From a virus: 54,901 nt of DNA. The stretch lies in the IMG/VR virus record IMGVR_UViG_3300032087_000550, positions 1 through 54,901 of that record. One strand, given 5' to 3'. Under the pieces are notes generated by a model. That model had not been told where the DNA came from and searched no databases. It was given only the letters and a program-made list of their open reading frames with translations. Positions 1-6,814 of this stretch are shown piece by piece (position 1 is the first letter of the stretch; each line of letters opens with the position of its first letter). The translations under genes were made by a program, and so were the position numbers.

Positions 1-91
1 CGCACCCGTACGCAAGGGCCATGGGGGTCCCCCGGCATTTGCTATGCAATCTCGACATATTTTTTGTAGTTTTAGGTTATCCATACGGTAT
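1..91. repeat. Terminal direct repeat, left copy (circular assembly overlap)
   Basis: These 91 bases are identical to the last 91 bases of the window (54811-54901). An exact overlap of this size at both contig ends is the usual mark of a circular or circularly permuted genome assembled as a line. It could instead be a true short terminal repeat, as in T7-like phages, but such repeats are mostly longer. The copy contains a G5-T-C5 palindrome near position 30. Confidence 0.9.
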
Positions 92-109
92 TCCCGCGAA
101 CCCGTTGGG

Positions 110-138
110 TAACAAAAAGGCTCCCGACGAGGGGAGCC
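110..138 (-). terminator. Rho-independent terminator, minus-strand orientation
   Basis: A perfect 7-bp stem, GGCTCCC (119-125) and GGGAGCC (132-138), with a loop of about 6 bases. On the minus strand the hairpin is followed directly by TTTTTGTT. It would stop leftward transcription coming from the late region. On the plus strand there is no T tract after it. Confidence 0.55.
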
Positions 139-256
139 GCGAACCTATTAGGGGAACCGGGGGGTACATGGGTGTATTCCCGGCGGGTTGTAACGCCAGT
201 GTACAGTCAAATTTCGCATTTGTCAACCATTTTTTTAATTTTTGGCAACTTTTAGG

Positions 257-285
257 TTGACAGGGCGGGTAACCACCCCTAAACT
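257..285 (+). promoter_or_regulatory. Sigma70-type promoter of the late operon
   Basis: A perfect -35 box TTGACA (257-262), a 17-bp spacer and a -10 box TAAACT (280-285). The spacer carries a small dyad, GGGT-aacc-ACCC (267-278), which could be an operator. It lies about 30 bases ahead of the first late gene (start 314) and is the only convincing promoter before the terminase genes. Confidence 0.7.
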
Positions 286-313
286 AATGGGTTGCAAGGA
301 GATTTTCCCCCCA

Positions 314-508
314 ATGTTCAAAGCTGTGTTGCTGGTTTGCGCCTTGGCCACGCCTAATGAGTGCCTCCAGTTCGAAGATACGCGTGGTCCGTACGCCACC
401 TACAAGGAATGCACTGATCGTGTACAGGAAATGGCAGCAAATGTGACTAGCCTGTTCCCCGTTCCGGCAACTTACAGCTTCAAATGCAGTGTTGGAGAGC
501 AAACGTGA
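314..508 (+). CDS. Small secreted or membrane-anchored Cys protein
   Basis: A 64-residue protein with a hydrophobic start (MFKAVLLVCALA) like a short signal peptide, then a polar domain holding three further cysteines. I do not recognise a family. The ATG at 314 was chosen because AGGAG lies 12 bases upstream and the hydrophobic segment begins there; an upstream start at 242 would fall before the promoter. Its stop overlaps the start of terS in the pattern GTGA, so the two are probably translated together. A similar tiny secreted protein sits at 13506. Function unknown; envelope interaction is only a guess. Confidence 0.6.
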   Translation: MFKAVLLVCALATPNECLQFEDTRGPYATYKECTDRVQEMAANVTSLFPVPATYSFKCSVGEQT

Positions 509-909
509 ACCTTTTACCCCAGCAAAACAACCGGAAACCCGCCCTCACGGACAAACAGGAAGCCTTTCTCGACGCCCTGTTCGACAATGGTGGTAACGTA
601 CGGGCCGCAGCGGAGGTTGCCGGGTACTCTGAGGGTTCGATCAAGTGGCTCAAGGACCGGTTAGCCGACGAAATCATCGAACGGACCAAAACCGTGTTAG
701 CGGGACAGTCCCTCAAGGCCGCGAACAAGCTGGTTAGCCTCGTGGACGCCGTCGATATCGAACGTGGGGACGATTTACGGATGAAAGCAGCCGAATCTAT
801 CCTCAACCGCGTAGGTTTAGGCCGACAGGACACCATGAACCACAATGTCACGGCGGTTCACGGCGTTGTCCTGCTGCCTCCAAAAAAAGAAGTAGTCATA
901 GATGGCTAA
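505..909 (+). CDS. terS: Terminase small subunit
   Basis: A 134-residue protein directly upstream of the large terminase. The N-terminal part (LTDKQEAFLDALFDNGGNVRAAAEVAGYS) reads as the helix-turn-helix typical of small terminases, which bind the packaging start site and regulate TerL. The rest is helical and would form the oligomer. GTG 505 was preferred over ATG 484 because GGAGAG lies 6 bases before it and it overlaps the previous stop as GTGA. It overlaps terL by 8 bases. Assignment rests on the motif plus position; the sequence of this subunit is poorly conserved between phages. Confidence 0.8.
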   Translation: MNLLPQQNNRKPALTDKQEAFLDALFDNGGNVRAAAEVAGYSEGSIKWLKDRLADEIIERTKTVLAGQSLKAANKLVSLVDAVDIERGDDLRMKAAESILNRVGLGRQDTMNHNVTAVHGVVLLPPKKEVVIDG

Positions 910-2638
910 CAAGCCACGTAAACGTGTCCTAGTCCCCCCTGACCCGGCGACCGTGGACAAGCCGCGAACTCGCGGCAGACCCAAGAAAGACCCGAACCAA
1001 CCTAAAGCCGAGTACAAGCTCAGTGACAGGGAGCGGGCACGACGTTCCGTCCAAATGCGTCTTCGTAACGCGAAGAAGTCGGCAGCTACCCAGCAACGCA
1101 AAGCCGAATATAAGAAAAGCAAGGTCAAGAAACTGACCGAATCTGCAGACAAGATAGAGAAGGCACTACAGGGTGAAAAGACTAGAGTCGTTGATCAGGG
1201 CGATCTTACAAACCTGCCGGACGCAGTTGGCGATCTGGTGGATGGTAGCCCGGTTATCTTCAAGCCAAATCCGGGACCACAAGAAGAATTTCTTAGCGCG
1301 TCTGAACGAGACGTACTCTACGGCGGTGCTGCCGGTGGTGGAAAGAGCTTTGCACTTCTTGCTGATCCGCTACGTTATTGCCACAATTCTAATCATCGTG
1401 GTCTTCTTCTCCGCCGCACACTGGATGAACTTACCGAACTAATCGATAAGTCGAAGCAGCTATACCCCAAAGCGTTCCCGGGTGCAGTCTTTCGAGAAGC
1501 AAAGTCCACGTGGGTTTTCCCATCTGGGGCAACCATGTGGTTCACTTATCTCGACAGGGACAAGGACGTGACCCGCTTTCAGGGTCAGGCGTTCAACTGG
1601 ATCGGTATCGACGAGATTACACAGTATCCCACACCGTACGTTTGGGATTACCTTCGTTCACGACTCCGTTCGACGGACCCGGAACTCCAGCAACAGTTGT
1701 GTATGCGCTGCACAGCCAACCCCGGAGGAGTGGGTGGTTGGTGGGTCAAGAAGATGTACATCGACCACCGCGAGGCAAACAAGCCTTTTGGTGCCTACGA
1801 CTTAGAAACCGGAAAAACATTTGTGTGGCCTGATGGTCACGAAAAAGCAGGTCAACCGCTGTTCTATCGCAAGTTTGTTCCCGCGCGGTTGACTGATAAT
1901 CCCTACCTGATGGCAGATGGCCAGTACGAGGCTATGCTCAGGTCGCTCCCGGATGTCGAGCGTAGACGACTCCTAGAAGGGGATTGGGACGTGGCGGAGG
2001 GAGCGGCCTTCCCCGAATTTTCAAGGGTGCGACACGTTGTCGAACATTTCGAACTACCTACCAATTGGCCACGTATACGAGCGGCGGACTACGGCTATGC
2101 GAGTCCATCGTGCGTTCTTTGGGGGGCTATTGACTGGGATAACAATATCTGGGTTTATCGCGAGTTGTATGCAAAGCACTTGACAGCAGAGCAGTTGGCT
2201 GATAAAATACTAGAAGCAGAAGAGTTAGACCCACTTCCACACTACAATGTTCTAGACTCTTCTTGCTGGAACAAGACCGGGTTCGGCCCGTCCATTGCGG
2301 AGACAATGATGCGGGCGGGTGTTAGGTGGACGCCATCAGACCGTAACCGTCTACAAGGAAAAATGGAAGTTCACAGGCGGCTTTCTGACGACCCTTACAC
2401 CAACGAACCACGTCTAAGAATATTCTCCTCGTGCAAGCACACCATAGCTCAACTATCGGGCATACCTCTCTCCAAAACCAACAGTGAAGATGTAGACACG
2501 AAGGCAGAGGATCATGCGTACGATGCGTTGCGCTACATGGTGATGACGCGCACGTCTGGATATCAATCTATACACAAATCACTTCAGGGCATCAAGGATC
2601 AGGCGTTTAAGCCGTTTGATGCCACATTTGGATACTGA
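902..2638 (+). CDS. terL: Terminase large subunit, packaging ATPase and nuclease
   Basis: 578 residues. The motor domain has a Walker A motif GGAAGGGKS (residues 141-149) and a Walker B motif IGIDEI (233-238). The C-terminal RNase H-fold nuclease begins near residue 393 with RAADYGYA, where D396 is a likely metal ligand. It translocates DNA into the procapsid and cuts the concatemer. Odd feature: about 120 lysine/arginine-rich residues precede the ATPase domain, including an AT-hook-like TRGRPKKDP (about 23-31) followed by a charged helix. The start ATG overlaps the end of terS, and the stop overlaps the next ATG as TGATG. Confidence 0.95.
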   Translation: MANKPRKRVLVPPDPATVDKPRTRGRPKKDPNQPKAEYKLSDRERARRSVQMRLRNAKKSAATQQRKAEYKKSKVKKLTESADKIEKALQGEKTRVVDQGDLTNLPDAVGDLVDGSPVIFKPNPGPQEEFLSASERDVLYGGAAGGGKSFALLADPLRYCHNSNHRGLLLRRTLDELTELIDKSKQLYPKAFPGAVFREAKSTWVFPSGATMWFTYLDRDKDVTRFQGQAFNWIGIDEITQYPTPYVWDYLRSRLRSTDPELQQQLCMRCTANPGGVGGWWVKKMYIDHREANKPFGAYDLETGKTFVWPDGHEKAGQPLFYRKFVPARLTDNPYLMADGQYEAMLRSLPDVERRRLLEGDWDVAEGAAFPEFSRVRHVVEHFELPTNWPRIRAADYGYASPSCVLWGAIDWDNNIWVYRELYAKHLTAEQLADKILEAEELDPLPHYNVLDSSCWNKTGFGPSIAETMMRAGVRWTPSDRNRLQGKMEVHRRLSDDPYTNEPRLRIFSSCKHTIAQLSGIPLSKTNSEDVDTKAEDHAYDALRYMVMTRTSGYQSIHKSLQGIKDQAFKPFDATFGY

Positions 2639-4422
2639 TGGCAGATATCACTACAAAGATTGGCGATCAAACTCTAACCATTCGTGAAGCTATCGAAGGC
2701 GCAGGTAAGTCTTTGAGTACCTCGAAGGGTGCGCCTAATGCGTTTGCTAAGAACATCGAAGCAGCAGGTCTGTCTTTGGATGACCCATGGTCTAGCTTGA
2801 AAGAGGAGTCTTTTCTTCGTAAACTAAATGAAGTTGGGACAGAAGGAAACTTCGTCACACTTCTCAGTGTAGAAAATGAGCTTCGTCGTCTCTCCAGTGT
2901 GGGGGATATTGCTTATCCATATTCTGATGTGTTTAGCCCTGAAGGAAAAGCCAGAGGATTAAAACTAGAAAAAGCACAACAGGCACGTCGAACCAAGAAG
3001 TTCAAAGGTGTTCCCGAGGCCAAGAAATCTCTCACTGCTTTGACAGAGGGCATTTCTGTTATCAAAGACCCGCGAACTCGCGCTGCTGTTGCTTTCAACG
3101 CTCTAGTCCCTCTACGTCCCGGAGAAGTTGCCGGAATTAAAGTGGAGGACATCGACTTCGAAACCGGCTCTTTTAAGGAGTCGTATCGTCGTGTGAACAA
3201 GATTCGCAATGAGCTTGACCTCCCGGAAGTTGCGTTAGAAATTATACGAGACGCTGCTGAAAAGGCCCGGGCAGAGGGTCGGGAATACGTGTTTCTTGAT
3301 AAGGATGTGAAAGACCCAAAGAAAGCAACCAGCAACTTTGTGAATAAGATGACCACCGGTATGAAGATGTCGGGAGGTGTCATTGAAAGATTCAAGCCAT
3401 TTGAAAAGGCAATGGGTCGTGCGGTTGCCGGTGCTTCTGACATTCGTAAAATCATTCCCTCTATTATTGCAAGTGAATTAGGATACACCACAGAAGCTAG
3501 TGCGATTATGGGTCACGCATCCTTCGATGAAACCATCGACGGCATGAAAGGTATTACTCGCAAGCACTACGTTTCTCAAATTATCACCGACGAAGGCACC
3601 ACAGCAAAGCAAGCCCTTCGTGCCCTACAAAACATGTACGGCGAAGTTCTTGGCTTGTCAACTCTAAACGAGATTCCTGCTTCTATGGGGGTCGATGCTG
3701 CTGGTCTGACTACTGAAGGTTCCGCCCGCCTAGCCGTCATTCCTAAAGGTTCCGAAATTGTCGGCACACAGGTTCAGGGGAAACTGACTGACGCCGACCT
3801 CGACCTGATAGAACAAGTGCGAGAAGCACGTAAGCAAGAACTGCGACTGCAAGCTGCAACGTCAGAAGAAGCGGCCTTACAAAAAGAAATTGCTATCGGT
3901 GCCCTTGATGAAGAGGCAGAGCGTGTAAAAGCACAAAAGCGTTTGCGTAAGCAAGAAATCTATCAAGAAGAAAAAGCTAAACGCGCTCCTTCTGACGAAA
4001 CTGTACCCGCATCCAATCCCGAAGCCCGCGCTTCCCTCGAACGCCGTGGGTTTGACGCTAAAGGTATGGCAGCAGCCATCAATAAACATCTGGGCAGGGC
4101 GGGTAAGCTTGTAGGTGCGGCAGCGGTTGTTGAAACTGCGCGACAGTTTATAGAAGCACCCCTCGAAACAGGAGCAGCAGTAGCTTCCGAAATAGGCTTG
4201 GAAAAAGCCTTGGGCCTCGGTCCTTCCGTCGCTGCTACCGTAGCACTGACACCCACGCCCACAGCCGGACCCGAACTAACCCAACCGCAACCCCGTCTGC
4301 GTTTCGATGACGATGACTTCCAGTATCGCGACGAGGGATTTGTGAGCAAAGAACAAGCTGACCGGAACCGCGAGGAAGCCGCCGGTCGAGCCGCCGAACC
4401 TATAGGCTTCCTTTCACCATAA
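2638..4422 (+). CDS. Protein with tyrosine-recombinase-like catalytic domain
   Basis: 594 residues between terL and the portal gene. Residues about 125-315 look like a phage integrase catalytic domain: VPLRPGEVAGIK supplies Arg I (R160), ASDIRK supplies Arg II (R270), MGHAS supplies His (H293), and RKHYV supplies a possible nucleophile (Y311). Two deviations: the usual His three residues before Arg II is Ser (S267), and H293 to Y311 is 18 residues, against about 9 in XerD or lambda Int. The remaining C-terminal half is a charged coiled coil (about 385-470), an alanine-rich segment and a Pro/Thr-rich tail, unlike integrases. It could be an integrase, a recombinase carried in the virion, or a decayed domain in a structural protein. 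Its stop precedes the next gene's RBS by two bases. Confidence 0.6.
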   Translation: MADITTKIGDQTLTIREAIEGAGKSLSTSKGAPNAFAKNIEAAGLSLDDPWSSLKEESFLRKLNEVGTEGNFVTLLSVENELRRLSSVGDIAYPYSDVFSPEGKARGLKLEKAQQARRTKKFKGVPEAKKSLTALTEGISVIKDPRTRAAVAFNALVPLRPGEVAGIKVEDIDFETGSFKESYRRVNKIRNELDLPEVALEIIRDAAEKARAEGREYVFLDKDVKDPKKATSNFVNKMTTGMKMSGGVIERFKPFEKAMGRAVAGASDIRKIIPSIIASELGYTTEASAIMGHASFDETIDGMKGITRKHYVSQIITDEGTTAKQALRALQNMYGEVLGLSTLNEIPASMGVDAAGLTTEGSARLAVIPKGSEIVGTQVQGKLTDADLDLIEQVREARKQELRLQAATSEEAALQKEIAIGALDEEAERVKAQKRLRKQEIYQEEKAKRAPSDETVPASNPEARASLERRGFDAKGMAAAINKHLGRAGKLVGAAAVVETARQFIEAPLETGAAVASEIGLEKALGLGPSVAATVALTPTPTAGPELTQPQPRLRFDDDDFQYRDEGFVSKEQADRNREEAAGRAAEPIGFLSP

Positions 4423-4437
4423 TTGGGGAGAAAACCG

Positions 4438-4656
4438 ATGCCGAACAACAACTACAATTACGGCGCAGCCTACATCATGGGTGCTTGCACGACTTCCGTG
4501 GATGACCAGATGGGTGCTGACCAGTTGTATCGTGAGGGACTTGAGTTCGATACCAAGACCGCACAGGGTGTTCTGACGGAAGATATGCCGAAGAAGCAGA
4601 CCAAGACTGCTGTTGACGGTTCTATCATGCGTCTGGCCGAAGAACGCGACTACTAA
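4438..4656 (+). CDS. Small conserved head-region protein, unknown function
   Basis: 72 residues, mixed charge, no membrane segment. The start ATG at 4438 has a good RBS (GGGGAG, 4425-4430); an in-frame TTG at 4423 would lie before it. It sits between the recombinase-like gene and the portal gene and ends 3 bases before the portal start, so it belongs to the head operon. I do not recognise the family. Confidence 0.7.
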   Translation: MPNNNYNYGAAYIMGACTTSVDDQMGADQLYREGLEFDTKTAQGVLTEDMPKKQTKTAVDGSIMRLAEERDY

Positions 4657-4659
4657 GAC

Positions 4660-6780
4660 ATGTCAGAAGATAATTTTCTCCAACCGGCGGATGATACCGC
4701 TGTAAGTCTGCTCAATCCTGAAGAGCAGATGCCCGGTCTTGCGGCTTACGTGCGGGCCAAGTTCGAAGACTCTGAGAATGGTCGGTACGCTCACGAGCAA
4801 CGCTGGCTTCAGTCGTACAAGAACTTTCGAGGCATCTACGACTCCACGACACAATACCGCGAGTCGGAAAAGTCACAAGTCTTCATCCGGATCACAAAGA
4901 CGAAAGTCCTTGCAGCTTACGGCCAGATCATCGACATCTTGTTCGCAAACAAGAAGTTTCCGCTGGTCGTCGAGTCCACTCCCGTGCCAGAAGGCATCGC
5001 GGAGTTTGCTCACATGGAGACCCCTCTCGATCAGATGCAGCCGCAGGACCCCTTCGGGTTCGCAGGAGACGGCAGGGAGCTTGCTCCCGGTGCCCTACAG
5101 GCGGAGGAGTCCAAAGCCTTTCTAGGAGGCTTACAGGGCGAATACGGGCAGTTGCCGCTGGCAGAGGGGCCAGCCAAGATAGGTGAACCGCAGATCGAAC
5201 CGGCCAAGATCGCGGCCCGCCGCATGGAGAAAACTATCCACGACCAACTGCTCGACACGAACGCTGTGAACGTGTTGCGTAGTTCCATCTTTGAATCGTG
5301 TTTGCTAGGAACCGGTATCGTCAAGGGACCGTTCAATTTCTACAAGCGCATCCACCGCTGGGAGCGGGACGATACGGGTGAGCGGCAGTACGTGCCGGAA
5401 GAAAAAACGGTCCCGCGTATTGAGATGGTTTCGGCTTGGGACTTCCATCCTGACCCGTCAGCAACCAGCATCGACGACTGTGAGTACGTCATCGAACGTC
5501 ACCGCATGAACCGCCAGCAACTTCGCGCTCTTATCAAGCGTCCGTACTTTAACGCGGAAGCTATTCAGGAGTGCCTTGTAAAAGGCCCGAACTACGAAGA
5601 CAAGTACTACGAGGATACCATTCGCGAGGATGAGACCGAGCCGTACTATCAAGGTAATCGCTACGAAGTCTTGGAATACTGGGGCGTCTTGGATTCCAAG
5701 CTAGCCAGAGAAGCAGGTCTCGAAGGCGCGGAACAGATGTCGGAGTTCGACGAGGTTCAGGTGAACGTCTGGGTGTGTGGTGGCATGGTGATCCGCTGTG
5801 TCCTCAATCCGTTCACGCCAGCCCGCATTCCGTATCAGGTGTTCCCGTACGAGATCAACCCCTACCAACTGTGGGGTGTTGGCGTAGCAGAGAACATGGA
5901 GGATGCACAGAAGCTGATGAACGGTCACGTTCGTATGGCTATCGACAACCTCGCTCTTGCTGGCAACCTTGTGTTTGACGTGGATGAGGCCAGTCTCGTA
6001 CCGGGACAGAACATGGACATCTTTCCGGGCAAGATATTCCGGCGTCAGTCCGGTGTCACAGGCACAGCCATCAACGGTCTCAAGTTCCCGAACACCGCTG
6101 GTGAAAACCTGCAGATGTATCAGATTAGCCGTCAACTGGCTGACGAGGAGACGGGCATCCCGTCCATCGTACACGGCCAGACGGGCGTAACCGGCACCGG
6201 TCGTACAGCAGCGGGCCTGTCTATGCTGATGGGTTCTGCGGGCTTGTCGATGAAGACGGTCATCAAGAACATCGATGATCATCTTTTGAAGCCTCTGGGG
6301 GAGTCGTACTTCCAGTGGAACATGCAATTCAACGAGGAATCCGAGGATATTATCGGTGATCTAGAGATCAAGCCGCGCGGTGTGGCGGCGGTTATGCAAA
6401 AAGAGGTTCGCACCCAGCGACTCACCTCTCTCCTGCAAACCGTATCGAACCCGATGCTTGCTCCCTTCATTAAGATTCCGAACCTCATGCGCGAGTTGGC
6501 CATCTCTCAGGACATCGATCCGGACAGCTTGGTCAACGATGCGAACGAGGCTCAACTCTACGCAAAGATGTTACAAGGATTGATGGCAAATGTACAGCAA
6601 GGAGCAAGCGAGGCTGGTGGGGCCGCTGGTCAAGAACCCGCAGGTATGGACGGGGCTGGAGGAGTATCTCCAAGCCCTGAAGGAACAGACGTTCAAGGGT
6701 CTGGTAACGGCACAATCGGAGTCGGAACTGCGCCAACTGCAGGGGAAAGCGGCTTTACTGGAAATGCTCCTCAAACTTAA
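4660..6780 (+). CDS. Portal protein
   Basis: 706 residues, the size expected for a podovirus portal, placed shortly after terL and before scaffold and capsid. The N-terminal half has the usual pattern of a charged helix followed by conserved segments around ITKTKVLAAYGQIIDILFAN and a central region rich in aromatic residues. The portal is a dodecameric ring at one capsid vertex through which DNA enters and leaves and on which the tail is built. The last 60 or so residues are Gly/Ala/Pro-rich and of low complexity, and that stretch is overprinted by the next gene in the +1 frame. The start has only a weak RBS. Confidence 0.88.
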   Translation: MSEDNFLQPADDTAVSLLNPEEQMPGLAAYVRAKFEDSENGRYAHEQRWLQSYKNFRGIYDSTTQYRESEKSQVFIRITKTKVLAAYGQIIDILFANKKFPLVVESTPVPEGIAEFAHMETPLDQMQPQDPFGFAGDGRELAPGALQAEESKAFLGGLQGEYGQLPLAEGPAKIGEPQIEPAKIAARRMEKTIHDQLLDTNAVNVLRSSIFESCLLGTGIVKGPFNFYKRIHRWERDDTGERQYVPEEKTVPRIEMVSAWDFHPDPSATSIDDCEYVIERHRMNRQQLRALIKRPYFNAEAIQECLVKGPNYEDKYYEDTIREDETEPYYQGNRYEVLEYWGVLDSKLAREAGLEGAEQMSEFDEVQVNVWVCGGMVIRCVLNPFTPARIPYQVFPYEINPYQLWGVGVAENMEDAQKLMNGHVRMAIDNLALAGNLVFDVDEASLVPGQNMDIFPGKIFRRQSGVTGTAINGLKFPNTAGENLQMYQISRQLADEETGIPSIVHGQTGVTGTGRTAAGLSMLMGSAGLSMKTVIKNIDDHLLKPLGESYFQWNMQFNEESEDIIGDLEIKPRGVAAVMQKEVRTQRLTSLLQTVSNPMLAPFIKIPNLMRELAISQDIDPDSLVNDANEAQLYAKMLQGLMANVQQGASEAGGAAGQEPAGMDGAGGVSPSPEGTDVQGSGNGTIGVGTAPTAGESGFTGNAPQT

Positions 6781-6814
6781 AGAGAACCACGAGGCACTTG
6801 TGAAGAATGGTTGA
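6590..6814 (+). CDS. Small helical protein overprinted on the portal 3' end
   Basis: 74 residues in the +1 frame relative to the portal gene, overlapping it for 191 bases. It reads as a compact amphipathic helical protein (VWTGLEEYLQALKEQ, then LRQLQGKAALLEMLLKL), while the portal frame over the same bases is low-complexity Gly/Ala. An RBS AAGGA (6575-6579) lies 10 bases upstream of the ATG, and its 3' end overlaps the next gene start by 8 bases. Small helical proteins just after the portal gene are common in podovirus-like phages. Role unknown; a head assembly factor is inference. Confidence 0.75.
   Translation: MYSKEQARLVGPLVKNPQVWTGLEEYLQALKEQTFKGLVTAQSESELRQLQGKAALLEMLLKLKENHEALVKNG

Noticed and set aside
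94-160. Possible attP next to the recombinase-like gene
   Set aside because: No stretch resembling a tRNA 3' end was found here or around 2.6-4.4 kb, so an attachment site cannot be proposed.
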